Below, one piece after another: positions 43,081 through 56,049 of a DNA stretch of 64,000 nt. The notes beneath the pieces were generated by a model, which saw only the letters and a list, made by a program, of their open reading frames with translations, was not told where the DNA came from and ran no database searches. The stretch comes from Evernia prunastri. Lineage: Eukaryota > Ascomycota > Lecanoromycetes > Lecanorales > Parmeliaceae. The stretch is from the NCBI GenBank assembly GCA_003184365.1, contig NKYR01000001.1:248001-312000 (forward strand), given 5' to 3'. A program made the position numbers and the translations under genes. The first letter of the stretch is position 1; every line of letters starts with the position of its first letter.

Positions 43081-46000
43081 GCTGTGGGGACGGGGAGGAC
43101 GGGTGTCGGAAGAAGCACCTGCAGTCCCCCTGCACTTGGCGGAGACCGGCGGAAGGCAGGCCACAGCGGAAGGCAGTTACAAGCGGCGCCTTCTCCCACA
43201 AAGTACCTATTCTAGCCAACCAAGATTGGAGAAGAGGCGAATTCGCAAAAGACCCTTGACGCAGGGTTCAATGGGTACTTTTTTTAAGGTATAAAAATTG
43301 TTGATTGTGGCACTACTAACCAAGAATAATACTAAGGTAAGTTTAGGTATGAAATCTCTCGAAAGGACGACAACTCATGGTGGAGTACTGTTGTACTCGT
43401 ACTCTATCTCCGCCGAGGAAACGCCGCCGAAGGAGATATTTCCGGAATGCGATTCTCACTTTGCCATGTCTGGAAAAGCGCAACTTTCGCTTAGCTAATA
43501 AAGAAGTACTCTAATACTCTATCTACCTTAAGTAATGGAGTAATGTTGGGTTCAAGCAAAGTGAATTTCTCGTACTCGTCTGTGGCGACTTGAGCTACAA
43601 GCTACCTTACCTAAGGTCCTTTACATTGATTCCAGCTGCACCTCTGGTACAAAATAATAAGAAACCGCTACACCACGGTACCAGCGCCATTAAGCATCGA
43701 ACCCAATACCAATTGAATACCTCCGACCACACTGGTGAAAACATAGCGTAACCCCATCCGAACTTCCAGACAACCCTTCACACCTGGTCCCTGGTCTCCT
43801 ATCATTTGTTGCAGTGCCTGTCTAGGGGCTGCACAAGCGTACCTTAATCATGCCGTTGCTGCCGTAAAGACTTTGCCACCATATCCCAATCAATTAGACG
43901 AGAGAGGAAGGTCTGATGTCCTTGTCTCTGACGTATGTTGTCCCATCCACTTGTTTCTTACAAAAAAAAAAAGGGCCGCCTCCACCGTTAAGCCTGTAGC
44001 CCACTCCTGATGTCCCCACTGGTTGCCAAAACGCCTTAGAGGACGCAGACAGCTTTTCTGAATTTATTGCTCTCGCAGACGCCTGACCAGTCACCAAGTC
44101 GATGGATTTCCACAAATGAGTTGACCATGTTCAGCATCCTCTCATGACTACGCTCGAAATAAAAATGTCATCGTAATAGGATTGAAGACAGGTGTTATTC
44201 GCATTGGGAAAGATGAAAATGTTGGACCTTGGCCTTTCTTCCGAAGACGGCCATCTCTCAAAGAGTGGATTGGTCCAGAAGCTTCTTTTGGAGATGTGTA
44301 AGGGCAGAGGCTATGCGGCACTTGCACGCTAACAGCCGGTGGCGCCACGAGGGGATGAGGATTTTTTGTGAGTCGAGTACTCGTAAACAGATATGGTGAG
44401 GATCGGGAGACTGCCAGGTGTGTCAACATGATGCTTTTGGAGTGAATATAGCATCGATTCTCTTTGCAAACAATCGAGCACCCTGAAATGACCAGGATTC
44501 GATGTAACATTTTCCAATCTTTGCCATCCCTCAACCCAGTCTTACTCCATCCTCCAATGAGCTCTGATAAATTGAATCATCGTAACGCGTCATTTGCCAA
44601 AGTTCCTGTCGCTAGTCTGGGCTCGGAATATGAGGCTTCTCCAGCTTCACATCGACCTTCCGACACATCTCGCAGCTGCTGCACACTGAGGTCCGAGATC
44701 ATCAATGTTCTGCATGTTGGATGAAGCTGTGCTCGCTTTCCATCTTCTCAACTAGACCCAACCAAGCTCTTGGGTACCGGTATCCTCTGATGAATGGAGG
44801 CAGTCCGAATCCAACAAGTGGCTTCGTAGCTTTCGTTTGTTGCAAGGAGCCCTTCCGGCATATAGTTGATAAGGCCGGAGACGCTCTGCGTTCGTTTTGC
44901 AGCTGATCTTGTGGGATCAGGGCCTGCAATCAGTACCTCTCGACTCTGCTGCGTTCCTTTGGCGAAGGTTTCCGCAAAGTCCCATCTGATACTGCAAGAT
45001 TTCAACACCAAGTGTCTCAATCTCTTCCTGATCGAGCGCCATCCTGCTCCATACCTTTTCGCCCCGCGGATGTATCGGTGGGGACTTCTCAGCTCTGGGA
45101 CTGCTGTCCTCAGGAGCAAGCCGTTATCAGATATGCAATGTCAATGGTGTCCAATCACTTCGACCTGAAAAGTCTATCAACGCATGCCATAAGTATTTCT
45201 ATGCAAGTATATAAGTTAAAAACATACCAGAGAGCCACTTGTCGTATGCCCGGTCGCGAAGCCTATTGCGCAGACTCTGCACGCCAAGGTCTACACTCCC
45301 CCCGTTTCCATTTCAAGACCGACGAAGACGGGTAACGGATTGCGCCATTCGCACGCCCGAGAAGGACCGGAGGGGCGACGGAAATTACTTCGTACATCTT
45401 AGGGATTGAAAGCCCGCTTGAGTCGGAGAGAGAGGTCACGATCGACGGTTGTGGACTCCGCTACGGACTACGGTCTATGGCGCGGCGATGTGGCGGGTTG
45501 TGTCCGCGCTGAGGCAGAGCGTAATAAGGCGTAGAATGGGCCGAGGCGGATGGTGAGGGCGTTTTGGGGTGGGGTCGTGGGAAGTTGACGGGGGGGGTTT
45601 TACGGTGCTGTTGTGCGAGATTTTAGTTAGTTGGCGGGGAGCCTGTGGTGGGTTGCGGTAGTGTCCTGTGAGGTGCGGGATTGAGGGGTCTCCTTCGTTA
45701 CGATGGTGATGGAGGTGCGTGGCAGAGCTGCGGGATACTGGTATCGTCTGCTCTGGAGGGACTTTTCTTCGTGGCTTAACATTCACTATAAATGATCGAA
45801 ACTTGAAGAAACTGACCCGCTTGCTACTCTGCAGATGTCACTGCGATCCTGTGGCTGTAAGCGGGCGCAAGACCCTCATCAGTGAGCTGGGCGGCATATC
45901 TGGTCGTCTTTAATACATATATACCCGACCAATCGGAAGCAGCAGGTGGGTATCCTTCATCTAATTTGAGAATCTGGTCAACAGCCTCGCCTTGCCATCG

Positions 46001-47286
46001 TGCCTTTCCAACAAATGTCCAGATAAACATGTCTACGAAATAAGCAACCGCAAAAGCTCACGCTCGGACTGAAGCGGGCCACACAGCATCCCAAGGCTGT
46101 GCTACCTGATGATAACCACTTCTTCCAACCGAACTCCCAGCTATCTCACTGCAAAGTCCAACCCTCACCTTCTCCCCTTCTTACGGGCATCTAACAGCGC
46201 ATCAGATGCAAGCTGAGTGCAGGCACGATGGGGTAAACCATGTGCGTTACCACACCAGTCGAGGGTGCGATGGTTGCCTTGGGATTTTGGGCCGGGAGAG
46301 GATTCCGAGGGTTGCGTGGAGAGAGAAGGGAGGGCTTTGGTCGGGTGTTGTGGGGGTACCACACCAAAGGGTGTAAGATGGGTCAATTACGGTAGAGGGA
46401 TGGGTTCCTAGACAGGTGAGGGAAAGGGGATCGGTCTTCGTTTGAGAGAAGTGACTTGAGAGCAAAGAGGAACGCTATTTTGGGAGTCGGGGGTTTGTGG
46501 GATGCAAGGAGGCGAGGTGGAGTTTGGTATTTCGGCATACATTGCTGAGATGGGAGCTCGGAGAGCCTATTTTGTCATGAATGCATTTGAAAGGGTCGCC
46601 TTTGCTAAGCTTTATTGGAGCAGTCTTGTATGTGAGTGTCTTCAGCGAACTCGGTTCCACTCCTGGACCCAGAAGAGGAGTCTGGTAGAGTGGATAGGAG
46701 CATTTCACTTCACAGTCTTTTTCCTGCAATGCAACATAAATAATGTTCCACTCACCGTCACAACAGTCACCCGGCGATCTTTTCGACCATCGACCCTCCA
46801 CAGTGAAACCTCGAGCACTTTGTTGTACAAATAGGGCTACTCAACCAGCGCACATGAATTGAAACACGAGACTGTTAGTACACGAGTCATTTGTGAAATT
46901 CAGTTTTGATCAAAATCGACTGAATACAGTCAGCCAAGCTACCTCAACCTTTGATAACGCTCTTCTTACTTCGGCCCGTGCTACCTCGATATCATCTATC
47001 ATATCGAAGCGGATGATTAAGTGAGTCGGACCTCTCAATCTGAGCTCAATTGCTAACTTTACCCTCTCGACTCACCTTTCCGACAACTTAGAGCAAACTT
47101 CACTTGCACATCCAACCTTCAATCCTCAACACTCCGAGCCCGTCATTTCGCCTTGCTCTTTCAACATTACACACCACCCGGCCATCAACAATAATTGCAT
47201 CGCCGCTCTCAAAATAAAACTTGGAAGTGCTAGACCGTCATCCAGCAATTCGAATTACGGCATTGGGTTCCCAGCGAACGTTCACT

Positions 47287-48301
47287 ATGGATCGAGGTGA
47301 GTCTCTCAAGATCTCAAGAGCGTGGCTGAAGATTTTCACTGACGTGATTCCAGGAACGCCTACTCTCGAAAGCATGCCCGTAGAGATTCTGTTGGAGATA
47401 ATGCGCCTCTTTCTCAAAAGCCCTGGTCACATTTATTTAGACCCGGAAAACACATACACTGATTCAAGCTGGGGCTTTGGCTCCTTGGGAGTCTTGAGGG
47501 TCTCGAAACATCTCTCTGCGATAGGACTGAGTGTGCTGTACGGGGAGAATGACTTCTGGATCCAGCAATCTGAGTATGAGCTGCTGGAATCTGACGAATC
47601 TTGGAATGACGAAGTCTGGGGACGGCGTGTCAGTTCTCCGTTGTGGGTTCCAGTCATAACATAAAGTGTTGACATTTCATCAGTTTACTCACGAATCCCT
47701 TGAATGCGGCCGCTGGAGCATTCTAAGACACCTACCAAAAGACCAGTTGTGGGTCCTGTCTGCGGTTGACTGCCTTGATCAGATTTCACAAACCCGGTCT
47801 GGTCAAGAGCGACTGAAAAAATTAAAAATCGAACTTCATCACTACAATCTAATACTTTTTTTGGAAGGCTCGTTGCTCCAGATCCTCAGGAGATTTCGTG
47901 GTCTCCAGTCTCTGCATCTTGAATTGAACGAAAATTGGACGTTCCTGGTCCCTACTTCAAATGCAACAGGGATATCAGACTGGACTGAGCGTTTCGGCCG
48001 CGACTTCCTGTTATTGATAAAGATTGCGCTCGGGCAGATAAAGGTAATCAAGCTCTTCAACGACTTCATTGGTGACGCGGCTCTTATTCCTCGTTGGATG
48101 TCCTACGAGTTAGAGAAGAGGAATAAAGCGTGGGTGCCACCTCCACCAGCGTATATGGAGTTTCATAGGACGCCCTCCAGCATGTCGGTCTTGCACCCGC
48201 AGATTAATGAACGGCTCGCCGATGCAGAAGCCCGTTACAAACCAAAGACGAGGAAAAAGCGCGTCTCATACCTCGAGGGCACCTATGGGGTATTTCCTTG
48301 A
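47287..48301 (+). CDS. F-box-like hypothetical protein, second family, copy A
   Basis: Exons 47287-47296, 47354-47628 and 47684-48301, in total 300 residues; both junctions restore family-like sequence (DRGTPTLESMPVEILLEIM; WGRRFTHESLECGRW). The N-terminus SMPVEILLEIMRLFL and the following LRVSKHLSAIGLSVLYGEND form an F-box-like motif: Leu/Met-Pro-x-Glu start and a conserved 'RVSK..S.IGLSVLY' core. The remainder has leucine-rich segments and a basic C-terminus. Copy B at 50484 shares SLNILRVSKHLSEIALSVLY and the C-terminal helix about HxIKV. Distinct from the three-gene array at 30.8-37.9 kb. Probably intracellular; SCF adaptor role is possible but unproven. Confidence 0.68.
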
Positions 48302-48837
48302 CATGTCTTCTTATGGCTTGGTATGGTATCTTTGACCGCTTGCTGAATTCCACTCTCTTGGTCTCACTGACATTTCAGACAGCACAACATTTTTTTGGTG
48401 TGCACCTTCCGTTGCCATGCAGGCGTGCAAGATCAGCTACATATCGAAAGCGGGAATTAGCAGCTCACTGGGCAGTCTCAAGGGGAGGAAATGCGTTACT
48501 TAGGCTGGCGCTGGACCTAAGTCTGGCAGGAGCTGGAGCTACATTCTTCTCCTTTGCCGAAACTTCGTCGATCTAGTGAAACACTGCCTGATCATCAGTA
48601 GGACGTGTCCAGACAGGCCACCGAGCAAGGTCTTTAGACAGAAGATCAAGAAAGAAAGCATAGTCGCTACAGCTGTCAGCAATTTTGCCTCTTTACTTGC
48701 ATTTATGAAAGTAGGTGCATACTATTACGAAGACACGTGCAAAACCCTATGCCTACATATGTCTGACGATGGAGTGAATGCTGCCATTCCCTTAGCCGCC
48801 ATACAAATGCCGCTGAACCAACAGATCTTATCTGATA
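48302..48837. other. Spacer between copy A and the MITE
   Basis: Short frames only, no supported gene. Confidence 0.45.
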
Positions 48838-49389
48838 CCCCTATTCTTAATCCTTGAGAAACTAGTAAAAAAATCGCAATTCTAGCACCCCCCCCAAAAT
48901 CAAAAAATCAAAAATTCGATTTTTTGAAATAACTTCACAACCACAACTCTCTACAGTCTAAGATTGATAAAATATTTACTTCTTATATCAAACTATAATC
49001 TACTAGAAGATTGAAAGAAACTAGCTCTCAAAACGTGAATAAAACATCGATCTATATATTTGACATTGCGCTCAAAAGTTGCCTCGGCTTTTCAAAATAT
49101 GCCAAGACTTTTTGTAAGCTGTCAAATTTTTTAAGACTCTTTTTGAGCTGTCGAAAGAATTTCGCAAAATTTACTATTATTCTATTCCACATCACAACGA
49201 GATATTCAAATCTTCTAAGATTATGAAGTCTAAGTATTTACCATATCTACTAGATTTTGCGAAACTTTTAGAATCTAATAAGTTGTGATTGTGAAGTTAT
49301 ATCAAAAAATCGAATTTCTGATTTTTTGATTTTGGGGTGCTAGAATTGCGATTTTTTTACTAGTTTCTCAAGGATTAAGAATATAGGGG
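48838..49389. mobile_element. MITE with about 115-base terminal inverted repeats
   Basis: The left end (CCCCTATTCTTAATCC..., through GAGAAACTAGT, ATCGCAATTCTAGCACCC and TTCGATTTTTTGA to about 48950) recurs inverted from 49389 back to about 49275, with an AT insertion (CCTATATTC), a shorter C-run and few substitutions. Both ends are flanked by TA (48836-48837, 49390-49391). The AT-rich interior of 552 bases has no transposase. A TA duplication again points to the Tc1/mariner group, but the termini differ completely from the 7.5-kb element. Confidence 0.88.
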
Positions 49390-50483
49390 TAAGATCCTCC
49401 AATCAAAGCTTGCCGTAATGAAAATCTAAAACCCGGATTCATCTCGATCTCAATCCCCGAGTCAAAAACTCGCTATATATCGAGTCCATGAGCACAGACC
49501 ATTCATAAAATACCTCGGAGTCCGCTAGCAGCGATGCACCTGTGTAGTAGATCTTATATCGTACAATTGCGACCAAACATGGTCGTGACCTGGACGGATT
49601 GCCGCGAATAAGAATTCTACTTTTCGCCATCACCAGTTGGGTTCTGTTCCATCCACTGAGCCTACTTGCCAAATTATTGAGTCACCATCTCGTTCCATTG
49701 TTTCTGCTGCTGCACCATTCAATTGCCCGGTTGCTACAATTGCACTTACTACTTGTAAGTGAGTATTGCTTGTGGTTTGTAGGACGTGGTTGATGCTCAG
49801 CCTGCAATCTTTTTGTCAATCTGGTCCCATTTGTACAGGATGCGGTACCGGAAGAGGTGGATTTACTGAAAGAGCCTCGGGCATTCATCTGTGATTTCTA
49901 TTGATACTTGACTAGAAACGACTGGATCGACTCGTCACTGAATGAAGTTAGAGTCATGTACTCAGACTCGGAGTCTCCGTGCTTATGTATTAAGAACAGT
50001 CTATTCTTGGATCAACCGTGCTGGTCGTAGTTATCGAAAAATTGTTGGGGACGAGATGCAGATACAAAACAACATTGTACTTCATTCCGAGGAACATTTC
50101 TCTCCTTTAGAAGAAAGGTCTGATCTGAACTCAGACTGGCTAGCTCATCGCTCTGCAATGCTAGAACTCAGAATAGGCTATGATGCTCTCTGCTATTGAA
50201 CTGTCTTCAAAGTGAACAGGTGGTGAGCAAGTCCGTGACTAAGATTCTCAGTCTTATGAACAGCAGAGCGGTTTTTTGCAAACGCGTTGCTAGCACGACT
50301 GCTTAGAGTAAGTTCACAAAGCCATTCTGCCACTCGACTCCGCGCTAATTTCGTATCAAGTTCACTTTGACAACTCCTTACATCTAAGACCTTGACCTCG
50401 TCCTCCATACCCATCCAGTATCATATAAATGAGATTACTCTCATCTCAAGCAATCACTTTCAGGTGCAGACCCGTCGTCCGCC
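49390..50483. other. Spacer before copy B
   Basis: No supported gene; several short frames on both strands. Promoter of copy B expected near the end. Confidence 0.4.
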
Positions 50484-51419
50484 ATGAGCAACTCCCGTCA
50501 GCAGCCCAAAGTTAAAGGGCAATCAGTCAGTGAGGATCTATCCTTTGCAAATTCTGCACCACAAGTCAAATTTAGAACCAATTGGACAGTCCATGTGACC
50601 TACATGTCTCGTGCTGAGTACGATCGTGACCAAGAGCTGCTCAAGGCAGCTAAAATGGGCGAGGAACAGATTGGAGGTGAATCAATTGAATTCAGTGGAG
50701 TTGGTGATGCTGACAGACTCCCAGGCATAGATCGACTCAGCCACCTACCCACGGAAACTCAAGTAGAAATCGTCAAGTATCTCATTCCAAACCGAGGGCG
50801 AATCGCCATTGGGTACGACTACGATGGGCCGAATACGTCTGGAATCAGATCCGGGAGCTTGAATATTCTCCGTGTCTCCAAACATCTTTCCGAGATCGCC
50901 TTAAGCGTTCTTTACGGGTACAGATGGTTCAGAATCTCAGCTCGCTGCGCGTATCGGTCCGACAATCCAATGCCCACGGTAAGCGTTTCTCAGGGAGATT
51001 TGCCGCCCATCAACTAATGCCTCTAGGCTACCATGAAATTGGTCACAGGCACACGCTGGAACGTTCTACGCGCCAACACCGACCAAGCTCAATCCATCCA
51101 CTTGCCTATGGATTGTTTCACGTTGCTCGTGTTCCACACTCCAGCGCAGAAATATCTGACCCGACTGGAGGTGATGATGAACAAATCAATGGGGGACTCC
51201 TTAATCAATGGCAGACTTCTCAAAGCACTTCAACATGCGAAGGGGCTTCGATTGCTCGAGCTGTTCATTGGAGCGGGTACACAAGACATTATGGCGTTTG
51301 TGCACGAACTCGGTCACATCCACACCATCAAAGTGTTCTCGTGGAAAAGACAGCAAATCTTGTATGAGAAGCAAATTGAGAAAAGAAACCGGGCTCGTCA
51401 GGCTGCTGAGCGTATTTGA
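50484..51419 (+). CDS. F-box-like hypothetical protein, second family, copy B
   Basis: Exons 50484-50978 and 51027-51419 give 295 residues; the 48-base intron (GTAAGC..CTCTAG, with an in-intron CTAATG branch-like site) carries a stop, so it must be removed. After about 80 polar residues the F-box-like segment reads IDRLSHLPTETQVEIVKYLI, then LNILRVSKHLSEIALSVLYG, matching copy A. The second exon has SMGDSLINGRLLKALQHAKG, a leucine-rich stretch, and a strongly charged C-terminal helix (KQIEKRNRARQAAERI). No signal peptide. Divergent paralogue of copy A with a different exon layout. Function unknown. Confidence 0.65.
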
Positions 51420-54060
51420 ACAATGGCCCCGAAAGACCCGTATGGTCTAATCCCGGGCTGTGGATTGCATAGGGATAGCTGTTGTCTTCACTTTGACGAA
51501 GGCCAGTGCGAAGGATACTTATGACAGGATATGAGCTGTCAAGATGAGGTTTGGATCCTTGAGGCCTCGTGTTCAGAAGAATTTGTACCTCCTCGTTAGG
51601 TGGTCGCGTCATCCCCCTCAACCATCAGCACGGCCACTTTCCTAGCTAAACTCCACACTGCCGCAGCTAATAAAAATTTCCGAGCATGCACATTCGACTC
51701 ATCTAATGAGATCGATGATGACCGGTGACCTCCCTTCCAAAGTTCTCCGCAACAACCCCCCCCCCCCCCAAAAAAGACCTGCTTGATCCCACTCCACTCG
51801 CAAAAAAGCTCCCAAACCAAAATTCCCATTTTAGATCATCCAACACCCTCTACCGTGCAACACCATCATCCACCGCAGCCTTCGCTTCCTTACTCGGAAA
51901 TTAAGTTCCAAGCAACTCCGTAGCGACTCTGAAGCAACTGTGTGAGTCGGTATGGCAAATTTATCCAGGCTCCTATATTTCAAAGTCGGCGACGAAACCC
52001 TTGGAGGACCTCGGCGGCTTTGCAAACGATGAAGTCCGCATTCTCATAGTATGAGGGTCTTGGCCGATCAACTATGAGATTACTGCGCGGACAGTAGAGC
52101 TTTACCAGCGGCAAAGAGCTACTACGTTTTCGAGAGTACCACCGGACCGCAACCGAGTGGCTAAGCAAAAGCTGTATCGCCGCACTGCACCTCTCCAACG
52201 GTTGAAAACATCCCTTACGGAAGACAGTGGCCCAACAGTATAGGATTCATGCACCCATGTCTTACTCTTCCCAGGGGCCCCAGCAAGGGTTCGGAACAGG
52301 CAACAAAGCGTGGGTTTGACTGATATCCTTGAACGATCAACGTTCAATGCCCCTCTCCAGCGACACAAAGATCCCAACCAATTCAGCAAATACAGAACCC
52401 GAACCCAAAAAGCCACAGCACCATTTCGAATCCCAGAACCTCCACCAACGAGAGGATCACATGAAGCATAGAAATCTCATCTTGCCGCAGCAGTGCAGCG
52501 CAACACCCCGCTGAACCCAAGGCGTCGTAGGTCAGAAGGACGTCTGAAGAGTTGGTCAAGGGGTGGGTCGATGGATGAGATGTTAAGTAGTGATCTGTCA
52601 GAAAGGGAATTCAGGGCAGCTTTTGGTGCTCGGGGCTACGATGGCGTTGATGGACTATCCGCCAGGGAAAGTGAGCTGAGTGCAGTGCGGGCTTGTTGAT
52701 AGGATAGGGAAAATTGTATTGGAACGAGAAGGATACTTTCCCCGAGTGCTTGTACCTGAGTCGGGGAGGGGGGGTACGGTAATGTTTGGCGATGTCGTTG
52801 CAGATACCGTAGTAGTGATAATCGAAAGTTTCTATTCAGTACTTGGGCTTTTGAGAGGCGACAAACAACAGCAGGGCAGCGCGTGCGTACATGTTGGATT
52901 TTTAGCGAAAATTTCATGCGGTAGAAACAAAATCAAGACAGGAAAGCTTAGTAATAAACGTCTTTATATATTTGAAACAAAAACGAGTTCACTTTGCTAG
53001 TCTCCAAACACGCGACACGAGAGCGAGAGCGAGAGAGAGAGAGGATGTGTATAAGGAATAAAGTGAGAAGAAATGATAAGCAGCTGCGGCTTGGAATGTA
53101 TCTTAATGGTCAGATTGTCGAAGGATCTGAAGGCTAAAATAGTGGTTGTCAAAAATCCGCGAGGCTCTGCTTTCCAGTATTGTGAGTACTGTTTTGTTTC
53201 CCTCGTTCTGTACTCTGCATCACTGATGCAGAGAGTACTTGAAAAGCTGGTTCTACGATTAAGCTGAAGATGAGTGCTCTTACTCATTATAAGGTAGGTT
53301 CTTCAAACGAAGAAACCCTAGGGCTGCGTTTGGTCTGTGTGTTCCCACAGCAATCAGTCGGGTTCGGATTTATGGCTTTGATGATGCTCACGTGTATGAG
53401 GGACTTGAGCTTAGACTTTCATATCATCGATGATAGGGGACGGTACTATGGAATGAAGACTCCAAAGCCCATACGGAAGGAAGGGTGACACGGTGGCAAG
53501 CGTAGCGGACGCATTACCATTTCAGCTGAGGTTCAGCTATGCCAGGTATTTGAGAACAGACTTAGCAAGTGGTGAAACCGCTGGAAAAGATGGAGAATGT
53601 GAGAGATTGCTTTGTGCAGTACATAAGCTGCGTTCTATGGTGGCTGACCAAGATATTGTGCTTGCTACACTCGACACGTCCGCATCGACTATGTACATGG
53701 TTATTCGGCCTTGGTGTGTCACGCCATCGCTTCCATCTGTGACGAGGGAATGATGGGTTCCGACATGACCATTGGCAGGATGGCAGCGCATTGCGTGAGC
53801 GTGGGCAGACTGAACGTGGCAGACTGCATGTTCATGCCCATTTGTTCCATTTGTGTAATACCTTCCTGCGAAGTGGTAAAATGAGTGGACGGGTACTCAT
53901 GCCGTCCGTCTGCCCTCCAGGCGCCTTCTGCTAAAGCTGCATGCCTGAATAGGACCTGGTCAATGATTGTATGCGGTGATCTCTAGCCAAATAATCTCGG
54001 GGTAGGGATATGGGTGACTTTGATGACCACCGAGATCGATTACAGCATGGCACGAAAAGC
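51420..54060. other. 2.6-kb region without a supported gene
   Basis: Contains a C-run then A-run (51757-51775), a GAGAGCGAGAGC microsatellite (53021-53043) and several frames of 60-105 codons without motif. Around 53073-53753 three plus-strand frames follow each other and might be exons of an unknown gene, but I could not find a convincing splice chain. Confidence 0.4.
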
Positions 54061-55253
54061 TCATGATGCCTTCTTCCTCTTGGCTTTGGCTTTCTTTCCC
54101 TCTGAGCGTGGCCGAGGTGTAACGACAAATTTGTTGACGTTCGACTTCGTCCTGGTTTTGTAGCCACTTTTGGTCTGCAGAGATATTAGCTTATTGCAGA
54201 GACTTGAGTTGCAGTTTTTCGTACCAATTGACCCCAGATACTGACTGGGTGCACATTACCCTTCGACTTCCCTCGACCTCCACCGTGGGGATGGTCTGCA
54301 GCATTCATAGCGACACCCCTGACGGTAGGCCGAATACCTAGCCATCGTTTTCGACCCGCTTTCCCAAGCTGTCTTCGATTGAAGTTGATATTGCTCGCAG
54401 TCCCAATGGTTGCGCAACAGTCTTTATGTATTCGCCGTACCTCCCCACTCTTTAATTTGACCTCCACATATAATGCTTTTTTTTGATCGCCCTCGTTCTT
54501 ACTGACCACCGTCGCAAAAGTGCCAGCACTCCGACACAACTGTGCTTTACCACCCTTTCTGAGACCGACATTGTAGATGATGGTACCGGGGGGTATCATG
54601 TGAAGTGGCAGGCAGTTCCCTCTAAAGGCGGTTTTGGCGGCTATCATACCAGCATCGTGGGTTCCTCCCAATTCCCGTACCAAGCTCTGAGGTATCCCCT
54701 GCCTAAAGCTTTCCACTTCCTCTCCAGCCCTCATGCCTTGTGGCGCAACGATGTACGAGTAACTCCTTGTCTGGCCGACTGTGCGCGTGAGTAATGCAAT
54801 GTGAGCACTGCGGCCTGGGTCGTGTTCGATTCGCTCCACCACGTGTTTGCCCGGCTCCAGCCTCTGAAAGTCAACAGTCCGTATCCTCCTCTTATGGCCT
54901 GCACCACGATGTCTAACAGTGATTTGACCTGTATGACTGTTTCTCCCTCCAATATGCTGACCTCTTCTCGCATGGGTTAATGGAATGTAGGGGCGTCCCT
55001 TATAGAGATGGTCATTGATGGGCCGCTTCAAATGTCGTACACCTGGCGTGCGAGGTTTATAAGTTCTTAATATCGCGGCGTTCTTGTCTTCTGGCGTATA
55101 CTGTGGTTGAGATTGGACGCCTAGAGGTTCATTTCTGGCAATTCCTGGGTCTGGAGGTGGAAGGATCTCCGTAGGATACAGGCGGCGAGAAAAGGTGTGG
55201 AGACACTGGCACCGAGGAGTTGGCTGTCGAAGCAGCAACCGAGGTTGCAACAT
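54061..55253 (-). CDS. RML2: Mitochondrial large-subunit ribosomal protein uL2m
   Basis: Two minus-strand exons, 55253-54225 and 54174-54061, give 380 residues. The N-terminus (MLQPRLLLRQPTPRCQCLHT) is Arg-rich and lacks acidic residues, a mitochondrial presequence. The ribosomal L2 body follows: GRNSHTGQITVRHRGAGHKR (RNA-binding domain), then AKTAFRGNCLPLHMIPPGT, GTASNINFNRRQLGKAGRKR and NAADHPHGGGRGKSKG, which holds the conserved histidine near the peptidyl-transferase centre. The 50-base intron removes a frame that would end in KTATQVSAIS; after it the normal L2 tail (TKSGYKTRTKSNVNKFVV) appears, ending in a basic Lys-rich stretch. It works in the 54S mitoribosomal subunit. Confidence 0.95.
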
Positions 55254-56049
55254 TTTAATATATAAGCCTAATTCACGAGAAACTGGGTAATCAACGATGA
55301 GAAATGCGCATTTTGAAGTCTTTCAATCGGTCTCGAAAGGGTCCAGATCCCTGTACGATTAGTCATATGCCAAATTGGGAATAGCACAGGAATTCTCGCG
55401 TTGTTGCTATGCGAGACCTCTGGAGCAACGGAGAAGCTTGAGAAATGCAAAAGTTTTTACAAAGTACATGAGCCTCAACATCCTACTCCACATCTCAATC
55501 TGTACATCCTACTCAGTTTCGCAGCATTGATCTCAGGATCTGTACTTACTTTGCATCTTCACTCGCTTTCGGTGTTTGTTGCTAAAACGCCAATCGCCCA
55601 CTAGCGCAGAGAGGGCGACGTGCTGTTTACCTCTGCGCTCCGCCTTCAAAAATCCCCACCCTCCATCTCCACCAACTCTCCTACAACCGTGGTCTACAAC
55701 AACACTTCCACTCGAAGGTTGTTACAGACTTCGAGCCTCTCGGCTTCAGCTTTTGGCTTCCTTGTTCTTGCCATACCCCGATCTCACAGTCGCTGCCGCC
55801 ACATGGTACCCGGCGCCAATCTTCGGAGAAATACTAGCCAATCTTCCCAAGCTGCAGCTATCTGGTCGTCCATAATTATCTCGTTCCGCGTACACCAAGT
55901 AAACACTCCATTGCTGCAGAATTTCTGTCAAGGCTGACATGACATCGACTCCGTAGATCCGTGAGCCCATAGCCAGCGTTGACGTTGTTCAACCGTCTTC
56001 GCAGACCGACCACGTCAATCGCGACAATCAGTGGTTGTAGAAGATCAAT
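55254..56049. promoter_or_regulatory. Divergent promoter region, RML2 and cyclin B
   Basis: The two genes point away from each other with about 800 bases between start codons. No gene is supported; pyrimidine-rich CTCC/TCCACC stretches (55650-55700) lie on the cyclin side. Promoter assignment is by position only. Confidence 0.45.

Larger units (their letters stand above)
40791..47286. other. 6.5-kb gene-poor region
   Basis: No gene can be supported on either strand. The first 300-500 bases are the leader and promoter of the C2H2 gene. The rest has simple repeats (listed separately), GGTAC/CTAAGGTA motifs, and short frames. A few minus-strand frames (44748-45119, 45824-46030, 46165-46386) look somewhat protein-like, for example LDWCGNAHGLPHRACTQL, but show no known domain and no consistent exon chain. 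They may be decayed genes. Confidence 0.45.

Noticed and set aside
43660..43800. tRNA-like T-arm on the minus strand (GGGTTCGATGC)
   Set aside because: A T-stem with wobble pairs can be drawn, but no matching acceptor stem, D-arm or anticodon arm exists at the right distance.
44464..46386. Possible gene from several protein-like frames
   Set aside because: No family resemblance, no consistent splice chain and stops in all joined versions; kept only as a note in the gene-poor region.
52680..53753. String of plus-strand frames as a multi-exon gene
   Set aside because: Splice sites needed to join them do not fit phase, and no frame has a known domain.
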